Assembly: GCF_003947435.1 (NCBI RefSeq)
Contig: NZ_RCOS01000062.1
Coordinates: forward strand, 83,483 to 147,482
Reading direction: 5' to 3'
DNA: 64,000 nucleotides
DNA from: Candidatus Methanodesulfokora washburnensis
GTDB taxonomy: Archaea; Korarchaeota; Korarchaeia; Korarchaeales; Korarchaeaceae
The notes beneath the pieces were generated by a model that worked only from the letters and a program-made list of their open reading frames with translations, was not told where the DNA came from and ran no database searches. Made by a program: the position numbers and the translations under genes. This document shows positions 25,204 through 33,548 of this stretch, piece after piece; within the stretch, counting starts at the first letter, position 1; every line of letters begins with the position of its first letter.

Positions 25204-28200
25204 TTATTTTTCTATATTCTTATACATAAACCAATATATTGTTTCAGCAACTATTTTCTCGTAGCCAGTAGTTTCATCCTTTATTTTTTCATATATTCTT
25301 AGTGCTTCTTCCTTTTTTCCTAGTGCCCAAAATGCGTCTCCGATAAACCTGTAGGCCAAAATGTCAGATTCACTTCTAAACCGTTGTTTCTCCAATATAG
25401 CCAAGGCAATTGAGTAATACTTTAAGGCTTTCTCGTTATTTCCTTTTAACTCTTCTTGAACAGCAAGATCTAACAAATCTTCTACTTTGTAAAAGTCAGG
25501 AATTTTTTGCGTACTTTTGCACTTCTGCTGTAAGAAGGAAAGTGCTATTTCATCTCTCAAATCTTTTCTAATGGAGAGAGCGCGTTTGAGACATATTTTG
25601 GCTTCATTCCATTTTTGAAGTTGATAACTTACATGTGCAAACTGACTGAGGTTTTGTGCATTATTGGAATCTATTCTAATATACTTTAAAAAACATTCTC
25701 TTGCTTCAGATAGTTTATGATATTTCACTAGCCTGTTTCCTACAAAATTCCACTCTTTGATATCTTTCAAATAGTATGCTACATCAGCGTAATACTTCCA
25801 AAATATTGACATCTCACTTTTCCCTAATTTTTCATAACTTACTGCTACATACAATAATATATCCGGTATAAAAGAAAATACCTTTTCTTTTTCCTTCATC
25901 TTAGATGTAAGAAAACTCTCTTTAAACTTCTCAAATGCATTAATAGTTTCTTGGTACTCATTTATTTTATACATCCAATTAATTAAGTTAAAATAGCTTA
26001 TGGGGGGATTCTCTATTTCTGCGATTTTGAATAGGAATTCTTTTGCCTTTGGAATGTTTCCCATGCGTCTGTAGCATAGTCCAATTCTTCCATAAAACCA
26101 ACTGAGATGCACTCTTTTTTCTACATCACCTAGATTATTTGATTTAAGGAGAAGATTAATCCCCCTTTCTAATATGGGTATTGCATCTTCGGGTTTTTCC
26201 ATCACCAAGAGATCTTCTCCATAGTCTCCACAATTCTTCCAGTTATCTGGATTGAGCTGATACGCCTTTTCGGAACACTCAATGCGAGCCTGAACACATT
26301 TATAATAAAGATCAGGCTTGGTTCTTTTCTTAATCCCAGTTTCCTTCATTAATTCCACGATATAATTTCTTACAGTGCCATATCCTATTGAAGTGTTTTC
26401 GACTCTTGCGGATTGAAGATAATTATCCAAGGCATTTTCTAGATCTTCAATTTTGCCTGTTACTTGGTAAGACAGCTTATAAGAATCGGCCAGCGTAAGG
26501 TAGGTTATGTAGTCTTTTATTCCCTGCTCTTTCTGATACTTTATGACCTCCTTGTGTAAACTTTCGATTTTTTCCTTCCAACGCTGAAATTCCTGTGTGC
26601 CATGTTTGTATTTTGGCAAAATGCGTTTTTGTAAGTAATGAGCGTAACTAACAAGTGATCTTAAATGAGTTCTCACTCCCAACTTATCGAGGGCATTTTC
26701 GTAACAATAAATTACTTTTTCATCATCATAAACTGCTTTATATTTTCTCGCTAGGCTCTCCCATAATTCAAAAAGTTCTTCCCGCACATAATCAATGTAA
26801 TCTTTTGGAAGTTTTGATGATTGCCATAATTCACAAAAGTATTTAGTGGCATCGTCAAGATATTCCTCACCCATCTTGGCGAGATCAACGCATAAGAAAA
26901 CATCTGCTTTATCTTTGAACCCATTTCGAAGGTGATTTCTTAGACTTATGGCAATATCTTCTTTCATACGTTGAAATTGCATGTCATTTATTTGTTTATA
27001 GAACTCAACTATATCTTTAAGTGAATAATCAATTTTTTCGGGTTGAGTTAGTCCTATACTAAGGCTTTCCCTCAAATGACTATCCATTGAAAAAAATTCC
27101 ACATCTTTAAAAACAGAGCATTGAAGAAGAGATCTTAGATTTTTAATTTTGGTTTTAATATCCTTTTTCATTTCTTTCTGGACTAGTTTATCTATAACGA
27201 AATTGAAAAAGTAAGAGGAAAAATCTTGGCTCATGTGGAGGAGCAAAAGAAGTAAAAAGGGAATGACATTGTCCTCATATACATAATACCCTCTTTTTAT
27301 TGTTTGCCACATAAGATTGGCAATTCCTTGGGGGAACTGACTAAGAGTTTCCTCTGAAAAACTTCTATTATTTGATTTCAGATCAGTGACTATGTAGCGG
27401 ATGTAAATAGGTTTTCCTTCACTTTTAGAAGCCAATAGGTTCATAACTATTTTTTCTCTATCAGAAGGAACCTCGTACTGAATCTTATAAGAGTTTAAGT
27501 ATTTCTTAAGAATTGCTTCAGGGTTTAATTTTTGAGGAGTAATCTCATATACAAAATAATTCTCAGGATTCTCAAATATTGGTGCAAATTCCTTTTGCTC
27601 CCTAAGATAACCATATTCATCATCTCTTATTGTAATGAGCACTTTAAAAGGACCGACTACTCCTTCCTCTGTTTTTCCTTCTGCAGCAGTTAATTCTCCG
27701 ATGGCTAATTTAAATAAATAAAAGCATCGTTTCTTAAAAACTTCATCACCATCTCCTCGTTGCGGTGCATCAAGAACAAGAAGTGTTTCCTCTGGTTTAT
27801 ACTTAAATAAATCTTCTGCCCATAACTCATAACCATTCGGGTTAAGAAAAATAATTCTTTTAAAAGGTCTAAGTTTACTTTGTAAGAGTTCATCGAGCCT
27901 CCAGAGCATATATGTAGTTTTTCCCATCCCGGCTTTTCCTGTAATTATAAATATTCTGTAAGGATCAGATAAATTGAGAGGTTGAAGCATAGAAAAATCT
28001 ACTTCTTTTTTAATGTCACTCCAGCTCCTTCTTAATATTGCTTCACCCTTAATGAATTTTCCGAGAAAGGGATCCTCTATGAAAGGTTTCGTATTAACCA
28101 CTTTTTCTAGGTCCTTAGCATTTTTCACTTCATAAGTTGCTTTTATTTTTATTTTCGGGAGCCTTCTTTGGGATTTATACCTGAAACAAAGATCAAGAAT

Positions 28201-28344
28201 TGGAGGAAGAATCTGTAGAATGATTATTAATACCGACAGAATAGACACTAATATTTGCCATGACAGGATAGTTGGGAAAAACAATGCTATTCCAACTAAC
28301 ATGATTATCGTTGTGACTATCGTAATCAACGTTCTTCTTTTCAT
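25204..28344 (-). CDS. Membrane-anchored STAND-like NTPase with long TPR C-terminus
   Basis: This protein has about 1,046 residues. Two N-terminal membrane helices (residues 5-25 and 28-50) precede a P-loop NTPase: Walker A is GKAGMGKTT (136-144) and Walker B is LLVLDAP near 190, with a sensor-like VLITIRDD. A helical domain follows, then about 500 residues of TPR-like repeats (KWNEAKICLKRALSIRKD, KGNNEKALKYYSIAL). This is the layout of signal-transducing NTPases (STAND), including Avs/NLR-type defence proteins in which the N-terminus is the effector, here membrane-embedded. ATG at 28344 is taken; TTG at 28371 is an alternative. It overlaps or abuts the coupling ATPase operon. Confidence 0.8.
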   Translation of the reverse strand: MKRRTLITIVTTIIMLVGIALFFPTILSWQILVSILSVLIIILQILPPILDLCFRYKSQRRLPKIKIKATYEVKNAKDLEKVVNTKPFIEDPFLGKFIKGEAILRRSWSDIKKEVDFSMLQPLNLSDPYRIFIITGKAGMGKTTYMLWRLDELLQSKLRPFKRIIFLNPNGYELWAEDLFKYKPEETLLVLDAPQRGDGDEVFKKRCFYLFKLAIGELTAAEGKTEEGVVGPFKVLITIRDDEYGYLREQKEFAPIFENPENYFVYEITPQKLNPEAILKKYLNSYKIQYEVPSDREKIVMNLLASKSEGKPIYIRYIVTDLKSNNRSFSEETLSQFPQGIANLMWQTIKRGYYVYEDNVIPFLLLLLLHMSQDFSSYFFNFVIDKLVQKEMKKDIKTKIKNLRSLLQCSVFKDVEFFSMDSHLRESLSIGLTQPEKIDYSLKDIVEFYKQINDMQFQRMKEDIAISLRNHLRNGFKDKADVFLCVDLAKMGEEYLDDATKYFCELWQSSKLPKDYIDYVREELFELWESLARKYKAVYDDEKVIYCYENALDKLGVRTHLRSLVSYAHYLQKRILPKYKHGTQEFQRWKEKIESLHKEVIKYQKEQGIKDYITYLTLADSYKLSYQVTGKIEDLENALDNYLQSARVENTSIGYGTVRNYIVELMKETGIKKRTKPDLYYKCVQARIECSEKAYQLNPDNWKNCGDYGEDLLVMEKPEDAIPILERGINLLLKSNNLGDVEKRVHLSWFYGRIGLCYRRMGNIPKAKEFLFKIAEIENPPISYFNLINWMYKINEYQETINAFEKFKESFLTSKMKEKEKVFSFIPDILLYVAVSYEKLGKSEMSIFWKYYADVAYYLKDIKEWNFVGNRLVKYHKLSEARECFLKYIRIDSNNAQNLSQFAHVSYQLQKWNEAKICLKRALSIRKDLRDEIALSFLQQKCKSTQKIPDFYKVEDLLDLAVQEELKGNNEKALKYYSIALAILEKQRFRSESDILAYRFIGDAFWALGKKEEALRIYEKIKDETTGYEKIVAETIYWFMYKNIEK

Positions 28345-28349
28345 TGTTA

Positions 28350-30566
28350 TCAACCCCTGACTTCGAACCAACCCTTGAATTGATTTTGTTTCAATTCGTC
28401 GATGTTGGCTATTTTAACTTTCAGATCTTTTCCTGGTTTCTCCTTTTTAAGCCTAAATATTGTTCTTAAGGCAACTTGAATGACTTTTCTCTTTGCGGCA
28501 TCATCGCTAGCAATAATGTAGAGAGTATCTGAGTACTCTAGGTTTTTCCTTATGTTCGTCTCTACCTGTTGTTTTGGTGATCTATGCTCTATTTCAATCC
28601 TCAAGATTTCTCCGTTTTTCTCTGCGACCAAATCTGTGTAGCCCCTGTGGCTCTCAGTTAAATCTGTCTCTATCTTCTCCTCTGCCTTTACTTTATATCC
28701 TTCTGGCTCAAGCCATTCTTTAATAACCTCCAATGCCACTGCTTTAGATGGCTTCCCTCCTCCAAGCTCGTTTATAGCCCTATCTGAAGGAATTCCGAAT
28801 TTCTCAGCAAAGGCAATTTCTCCCCACTTTGAGAGCCAATAGCAAAAACTTCTTCCAAGCTTTGTGAACTCTATCAATCCCTTTCCTCCATCTTTGGGTA
28901 ATTTGGCGAATTCATAGAGCTTTTCCTTGAATTCTTTGTATTTCCTCGTTGAGCATCCCCATTCCTTAAGTTTTTTATTTCCCTCCTCATAGATATCCGC
29001 TGAGCTGTAGTTTCCAACCCCAACAGCCCACAGAATAGCCTTTTCTAATGGATTTAGGGTTGCAATAATCTCCTCCAGTGCTGTTAACTTCTCTTTTTCT
29101 TCCTCAGGTTTTACTTTTTCCTTTTTAACTTCCTTTGGCTTTCTCTCCAGAAGATATTTCCTTCCAAAAACTATTTCTCCCATTAGCTTTTCAAACTCCT
29201 CTTTCTCAATTCCGAACTCCTCATAAGCTGGCAAAACTTCAGCAGTGTAAAGGGGTAAAACCCCTCCTTCAATCTTGTGCTTTGCGAAAAAGCACCTGTT
29301 TGGAAGCTGTTCAAGCTCCTGAATGTATCTCTCCCACTCCTCCTGATAAGTGAACCAATCGTAATCTGAATATTCTCTATTGAGCTTTACTGCTTTTACT
29401 TCTAATCCAGTTGTCTCAAATGCCTCCTTTGCTAAAATCTCAGCATCCCTCCTGCATACCCTGAAGTAGCACTGGATCCCGCAGTTTGTCAGAATTGAGT
29501 CCTGTAAATTCTTTGGCAACTGAGATAGGTTCTGATGGGCTAGAATTAAAACCAAACCGTATTTCCTAGCCTCTGATAGGGTGTCGATGAATTCTTCAGT
29601 TGCAAAGTTCTGAAACTCATCGATGTAGAGGTAGAATGGAACTCTTTTCTCCCTCGGTATATTAGACCTTGAGAATGCCGCCATCCTTATTTTCGTCATT
29701 AAAAGAGAGCCAAGCAGATCCCCATTCTCCTTGAGCCTTCCCCTGTCCAACTTAACTAATAAGATCTTCTTGGTGTCCATTATCTCTCTCAGATTGAATG
29801 ATGACTTTTGATGGGAGAATATCTCCCTGATCCTGTCATCGGATAAAAAGGCATTGACCTTATTCAATGTCGATTCAATCCATTCCTCTCTGGTCTTAGG
29901 AGTTAAAGCATTGAACCTCTGAAAATACCTCTTTGCTATTGGATGAGTAACTCTCTCAAGGACATTATCCCTGAAATCATCATCTATTAAAAAGCGGGGC
30001 AAATTGTCCAAGGTTAGATCAGCCTCTATCAAAGCTATAAGTGTGTTTCTGAGAAGATCCTCCATCCTAGCTCCCCATGAATCAATCCAGATCTTCTTGA
30101 ATGCCTCTACCAATTCGGCTGCAATTTCAGCAGATGAAACTCCTTCAATTTTCTCCAGAGGATTGAAAGCAACAGTGTACCTCTCATCAGTGGGATCTAT
30201 TAAAACAACTCTCTCCTCAATTTCCTCTCTTGGCAAAGCTAAGGCCAAATAGCCCTTAACATCCTCAATTAAGTCTCCATGTGGATCAATAACTCCAAAG
30301 CCATTTCCCTTTTGAATATCCTGCCTTATAAGGAACTCAAGAAACTTTGATTTCCCAGTTCCTGAGGCACCGACAACATAAAAGTGGATTTTTCTATCCT
30401 CATCCTTTATCTTTGCCATCTGCCACTCCTTCTTATTCTCAGAGTAGTACCAGCCCAAGTTTAGGGTCTCAACTTCCTCGTATTGTCCTACTGATTCCTG
30501 TTTTGCTTCTGCTTTTTTCCCCGTTTTCTCATCCTTCTTCCCAAATATCCTGTTTAAAAATTCCAT
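28350..30566 (-). CDS. VirD4/TraD-like coupling ATPase with C-terminal nuclease-like domain
   Basis: This 738-residue protein belongs to the FtsK/HerA/VirD4 superfamily. Walker A is GASGTGKS (66-73), FGVIDPHGDLIEDV and VLIDPTDERYTVAFNPLE are family blocks, and YLYIDEFQNF is Walker B. ARKYGLVLILAHQNLSQLP is the conserved sensor region. The last third is different: a winged-helix stretch and a PD-(D/E)XK-like fold (GYTDLVAEKNGEILRIEIEH). Such ATPases drive DNA in conjugation. No relaxase was recognised, so single-strand transfer is not shown. The upstream membrane gene overlaps it by one base. Confidence 0.85.
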   Translation of the reverse strand: MEFLNRIFGKKDEKTGKKAEAKQESVGQYEEVETLNLGWYYSENKKEWQMAKIKDEDRKIHFYVVGASGTGKSKFLEFLIRQDIQKGNGFGVIDPHGDLIEDVKGYLALALPREEIEERVVLIDPTDERYTVAFNPLEKIEGVSSAEIAAELVEAFKKIWIDSWGARMEDLLRNTLIALIEADLTLDNLPRFLIDDDFRDNVLERVTHPIAKRYFQRFNALTPKTREEWIESTLNKVNAFLSDDRIREIFSHQKSSFNLREIMDTKKILLVKLDRGRLKENGDLLGSLLMTKIRMAAFSRSNIPREKRVPFYLYIDEFQNFATEEFIDTLSEARKYGLVLILAHQNLSQLPKNLQDSILTNCGIQCYFRVCRRDAEILAKEAFETTGLEVKAVKLNREYSDYDWFTYQEEWERYIQELEQLPNRCFFAKHKIEGGVLPLYTAEVLPAYEEFGIEKEEFEKLMGEIVFGRKYLLERKPKEVKKEKVKPEEEKEKLTALEEIIATLNPLEKAILWAVGVGNYSSADIYEEGNKKLKEWGCSTRKYKEFKEKLYEFAKLPKDGGKGLIEFTKLGRSFCYWLSKWGEIAFAEKFGIPSDRAINELGGGKPSKAVALEVIKEWLEPEGYKVKAEEKIETDLTESHRGYTDLVAEKNGEILRIEIEHRSPKQQVETNIRKNLEYSDTLYIIASDDAAKRKVIQVALRTIFRLKKEKPGKDLKVKIANIDELKQNQFKGWFEVRG

Positions 30567-31255
30567 CAGGATACACCCAAGAACCCTCTAGATCTCCTGT
30601 TTATCTTAGATGGATCCTGATTCAAGCTGAGCATCAGCTTCTCAACAGCCTTCAGCAAAGAGTGATGGCAGTTTGTTGCATAAGCAGAGAGATCTTGGAG
30701 CTCAAAAAGATCAAGATCTTTCGGAGTTTTAAGTCCAAATCTTCCCAGCGTCAGAAGGTAGACCAAAGCATCGATTAGAGATGGAGTGAATGTCAAATAC
30801 CATGACACATCCAAGTTTTCTCCGTAGTCCCTTGCTCCTATGAATATATTGTAAGGGTGCAAGCTTGCGCTCCTCTCTCTGACCTTTAAAAATTCTCTCT
30901 CAGCTCCAATAATCCACTTCATTACTCCCGGAGCTATTTTTGTCCTCTCTGCCTCAACGTTTGGCGCCTTGCTTTCCTTTAAGAAGTTTTCAGTGTCCTT
31001 GAAGATCTCCTCTGATTTCCCACTACCCTTTTCAATTAAGATGCCCCAGCTATCGAGAACCTGCTCCTTCCTCAATATCCCTCCTGGCATCAATGCCAGA
31101 AATATGCTGGAGATTATCATCAGGATTCCTAGGCCATAAAGCCATCCTGTGTTCACAAATCCAAAGGTCAGGAGCTGAATTAGGAAGGCAAAAATGATGA
31201 ATAAAACTCCCAGAATTAGAACAAGGAACACTAACGATCTTGAAACTGGAGCCAT
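30566..31255 (-). CDS. Membrane partner of the coupling ATPase
   Basis: This protein of 229 residues has two or three N-terminal membrane helices (LVFLVLILGVLFIIFAFLI, GWLYGLGILMIISSIFLALM) and a soluble domain with IAPGVMKWIIGAEREFL and FIGARDYGENLDVSWYL. Its stop overlaps the ATPase start by one base, which implies coupled translation and a shared role, probably membrane docking of the DNA-transfer ATPase. The domain recalls bacterial proteins next to VirD4-like genes. Confidence 0.6.
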   Translation of the reverse strand: MAPVSRSLVFLVLILGVLFIIFAFLIQLLTFGFVNTGWLYGLGILMIISSIFLALMPGGILRKEQVLDSWGILIEKGSGKSEEIFKDTENFLKESKAPNVEAERTKIAPGVMKWIIGAEREFLKVRERSASLHPYNIFIGARDYGENLDVSWYLTFTPSLIDALVYLLTLGRFGLKTPKDLDLFELQDLSAYATNCHHSLLKAVEKLMLSLNQDPSKINRRSRGFLGVS

Positions 31256-31302
31256 GGATTACCCTCCATTTGAATTTGAACAAAAAGTTATTTAAAAACT
31301 TT

Positions 31303-31336
31303 ATTCTCAATATTCTCAACATTCTCCATTCTCAAG
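31303..31336. repeat. Short direct repeats ahead of the split integrase
   Basis: TATTCTCAA, TATTCTCAA, CATTCTCCA and TTCTCAA follow each other about every nine bases. They lie between the membrane-protein start and the integrase N-terminal gene, some 60-90 bases upstream of it. They could be operator sites for the ribbon-helix-helix protein or integrase arm sites. Confidence 0.5.
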
Positions 31337-31359
31337 TCGCCGGCTCTGCTCACGAAATC

Positions 31360-31367
31360 CTTAAATA
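31360..31367 (+). promoter_or_regulatory. TATA box of the integrase N-terminal gene
   Basis: CTTAAATA lies 29-36 bases before the ATG at 31396, leaving a very short leader. In the excised circle this promoter would drive the whole integrase gene. Confidence 0.5.
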
Positions 31368-31395
31368 GGAAAACCACATAATTTCATGTGGGATT

Positions 31396-31617
31396 ATGGG
31401 AAAACGCGTGAATGTTACAATTTATGTGGATAAAGATGTAGTTAGAGAAGCAAAGGAAGTGGGCTTAAACATTTCAAAAGTCTGTGAAAATGCCTTAAAA
31501 GATGCAATAAGAAGGCTAAAGAGTGAAAACTGCAAAAATACGCCGGGGGTGGGATTTGAACCCACGAGGCCCGATTGGGCCACCGGCTCTCAAGGCCGGC
31601 GCCTTGGTCCGGACTAG
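31396..31617 (+). CDS. Integrase N-terminal part (intN), ribbon-helix-helix type
   Basis: This 73-residue frame begins with a CcdA-like ribbon-helix-helix domain (KRVNVTIYVDKDVVREAKEV, then NISKVCENALKDAIRRL). It then runs into the att repeat, where it reads the complement of tRNA-Ser (GFEPTRPDWATGSQG). The same att-encoded residues open the catalytic part at 6940, in the same frame, so the two are one gene split by integration. Read alone, it could act as a small DNA-binding repressor. The last six residues come from the host tRNA. Confidence 0.82.
   Translation: MGKRVNVTIYVDKDVVREAKEVGLNISKVCENALKDAIRRLKSENCKNTPGVGFEPTRPDWATGSQGRRLGPD
31538..31596. repeat. Right att site within tRNA-Ser
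   Basis: This is the right copy of the 59-bp repeat. It continues seamlessly into the 5' part of the tRNA, so this end keeps the functional host gene. Confidence 0.93.
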
Positions 31618-31628
31618 GCTACCCCGGC
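31541..31628 (-). tRNA. tRNA-Ser (anticodon TGA)
   Basis: This class II tRNA of 88 bases has a seven-base acceptor stem GCCGGGG/CCCCGGC with discriminator G, and a long variable arm. The T-loop reads GTTCAAAT, and the anticodon loop CTTGAGA gives TGA for UCA codons. CCA is not encoded. It lies five bases after uS19 on the same strand and is the integration target of the 24.6-kb element. Confidence 0.95.
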
Positions 31629-31632
31629 CAGA

Positions 31633-32028
31633 TCACTTAAGAGGAAGGAACTTACTTGACCTTGTTGCTCCTTTTCCTGGTTTGCTGTGCTTCACTATCC
31701 TGTTTGTCATCGCAAATTCGCCAAGATAATGTCCTATCATCTCAGGAGTTATCTCAACTTCCACGAACTCCTTTCCATTGTGAACAGCTATTTTCATCCC
31801 TACCATGCTGGGCAGGACTATCATATCCCTCCTATGAGTTCTTATCACCTTGTTTATCCCGAGCTTCTTGTATTTCTCTATCTTCTCGAGCAACTTTTTG
31901 TTCTCAGGAGAAAGACCCCTTTTCAGAGTTCTTCTAGCCCTAGCATTTAGTAAAGGTGCTAGATCGTATATTGACATTTTCTGCAGCTGATCTAATGTAT
32001 ATCCCCTTAGGGTGAACTCCTTGGACAT
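31633..32028 (-). CDS. rps19: Small ribosomal subunit protein uS19
   Basis: This is ribosomal protein uS19, 131 residues, archaeal type with an N-terminal extension. It carries [15 protein letters not shown], then [23 protein letters not shown]. In most archaea uL22 and uS3 follow uS19. Here tRNA-Ser follows, so the S10-type cluster is broken at this point. Confidence 0.96.
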   Translation of the reverse strand: MSKEFTLRGYTLDQLQKMSIYDLAPLLNARARRTLKRGLSPENKKLLEKIEKYKKLGINKVIRTHRRDMIVLPSMVGMKIAVHNGKEFVEVEITPEMIGHYLGEFAMTNRIVKHSKPGKGATRSSKFLPLK

Positions 32029-32075
32029 GACATCATCCTCCCTTCATGAAGGAAGGGACCCGTATAAAAAATCTA

Positions 32076-32441
32076 TCAGAGGAGCTTCTTTAATTTCTCC
32101 TCCAGCTCATTAAAATTAAAATTATCTATTATGATAATACCGGACTCCTTCAGCATGAACTTTATCTCATCGGGAATTTCCCCAGATATCACTATGTAAT
32201 CTAGGCCCATATCAAGCTTTTTCAGGCTCAGGCTCATCGCCTTTCTCATGTTGATATCACCATCAAGCACTGATATAGCAATTCTTTTATCGCCTTTTTC
32301 CGCTAGAAAATCGATCTGATGATAGATCCCTGAGGATCCTCTTATCTTCTCCTCTAGCGTTATGTTAAAACCGATTTTCTGCAGTACCTTCAGTACTTCA
32401 TCTCTAGGATCGAAGCTTTTTCCCTTCTTAACAAGCTTCAT
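32076..32441 (-). CDS. Restriction-endonuclease-like protein in the ribosomal cluster
   Basis: This protein of 121 residues has a fold like archaeal PD-(D/E)XK or Mrr-like proteins: DPRDEVLKVLQKIGFNIT, then SSGIYHQIDFLAEKGDKRIAI where the usual E-x-K is replaced by AIS. It continues DYIVISGEIPDEIKFML. Loss of the catalytic Lys suggests it is not an active nuclease. It lies between uL2 and uS19, an unusual place for such a gene. Function unknown. Confidence 0.5.
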   Translation of the reverse strand: MKLVKKGKSFDPRDEVLKVLQKIGFNITLEEKIRGSSGIYHQIDFLAEKGDKRIAISVLDGDINMRKAMSLSLKKLDMGLDYIVISGEIPDEIKFMLKESGIIIIDNFNFNELEEKLKKLL

Positions 32442-32539
32442 GCCGAACTACCTTCTATGATTACAAAGACATCCAGCATATTTAACCTTTCCCATCGAAA
32501 AGCTACTTCTTACCGCTGAAAACTTTAGTTGTATAAAAA

Positions 32540-33277
32540 TCATTTCACTATCCCTGCCCTCTTCTTCCCTCTTCCAGTCTTTCTTGCGGCTATATGACCG
32601 ACTTTCCTCCCAGGAGGAGCACCTCTTGCAACAGTAGTCGGTTTTCCTGGTCTCTTATGCGATCCTCCTCCATGTGGATGGGATACTGGATTCATCGCAA
32701 CTCCTCTGACAACAGGCCACCTCTTTGGGTGGACCCTCTCCCTGTAGTACTTTATCCCCGCCTTCAGGAAAGGCTTTTCCATCCTTCCTCCTCCAGCAAC
32801 TATTCCTATTGTTGCCCTGTTCTCAGCCGAAACCACTTTCTCCTTTCTGGATGGAAGCCTGAGTATCACATTATTTCCTTCGTGAGAGAAGACAACAGCA
32901 TATGCCCCGCTCCTTCTCGCTATCCTGCCGCCATCCCCCTTTCTTATCTCCACATTGCACACTAATGTACCATCTGGTATCCTACTCAAGGGAAGAACGT
33001 TCCCAGTTTTAACACTTGCTTCGGGTCCTATCTCTATTATCTGTCCTATGTGAACTCCTTCAGGTGGCAAATACAGCATTTCTGATCCATCTTCAAGCTC
33101 CAGAACTGCAAGAGGGGTCCATCTCCCGGGTTCATGGAGAAAGGCCTTTATCCTTCCTCTAATTGTCTCCTCCGAAGCTGCAGGATATTTTACATCTCCC
33201 AGCTTGAGATGATCCCTCGCTCTGAACTGTATTCCCCCTCTTCCCTTCCTTTGCACCAGTATTCTCTTTCCCATCAC
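32540..33277 (-). CDS. rpl2: Large ribosomal subunit protein uL2
   Basis: This 245-residue protein is uL2, a core 23S rRNA-binding protein near the peptidyl transferase centre. The family hallmarks RGVAMNPVSHPHGGGSHKRPG near the C-terminus and VCNVEIRKGDGGRIARRSGA in the middle are intact. It follows uL23 with one base between stop and start. Confidence 0.98.
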   Translation of the reverse strand: MMGKRILVQRKGRGGIQFRARDHLKLGDVKYPAASEETIRGRIKAFLHEPGRWTPLAVLELEDGSEMLYLPPEGVHIGQIIEIGPEASVKTGNVLPLSRIPDGTLVCNVEIRKGDGGRIARRSGAYAVVFSHEGNNVILRLPSRKEKVVSAENRATIGIVAGGGRMEKPFLKAGIKYYRERVHPKRWPVVRGVAMNPVSHPHGGGSHKRPGKPTTVARGAPPGRKVGHIAARKTGRGKKRAGIVK

Positions 33278-33278
33278 A

Positions 33279-33548
33279 TCACCCCACTGTTATGCCAAGC
33301 TGTGCCTCTATATCCGTGGCCTTGAACTCCGGGCTCAGCCTAACTATTGCTCTCTTCCTGCCATCAGGTGCTATATAAGTGTTCACTTTTATCACCTTTA
33401 CATTAAAAGCTTTTTCAACAGCCTCCTTTATCTCAGGCTTCTTGGCTTTTCTATCAACTATAAAAACAAGTTTGTTCTCAGATTCAGCCATTTTTATGGC
33501 TTTCTCTGAAGCAACTGGTTTTATAAGTATTGAATACGGATCCCTCAT
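33279..33548 (-). CDS. rpl23: Large ribosomal subunit protein uL23
   Basis: This 89-residue protein is uL23, located at the exit tunnel. It shows PVASEKAIKMAESENKLVF, then KKPEIKEAVEKAFNVKVIKVN and the closing RAIVRLSPEFKATDIEAQLG. It overlaps uL4 by 4 bases. Confidence 0.97.
   Translation of the reverse strand: MRDPYSILIKPVASEKAIKMAESENKLVFIVDRKAKKPEIKEAVEKAFNVKVIKVNTYIAPDGRKRAIVRLSPEFKATDIEAQLGITVG

Larger units (their letters stand above)
6929..31596. mobile_element. Integrated element, 24,609 bp, in tRNA-Ser(TGA)
   Basis: A 59-bp perfect direct repeat (6929-6987 and 31538-31596) bounds the element; the right copy is the 3' part of an intact tRNA-Ser. The repeat offset is 24,609 bp, which would be the size of the excised circle, and it is a multiple of three. 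The ends carry the two parts of one split integrase gene, the hallmark of SSV-type integration. Inside are recombination, replication, DNA transfer, surface and putative defence genes. A VirD4/TraD-like ATPase with no recognisable capsid gene favours a plasmid-like or conjugative element over a virus. Many promoters are AT-rich, and several genes look bacterial in affinity. Confidence 0.88.

Noticed and set aside
31303..31336. Replication iterons
   Set aside because: Only about four short degenerate copies are present, far from the initiator genes; operator or arm sites fit better.
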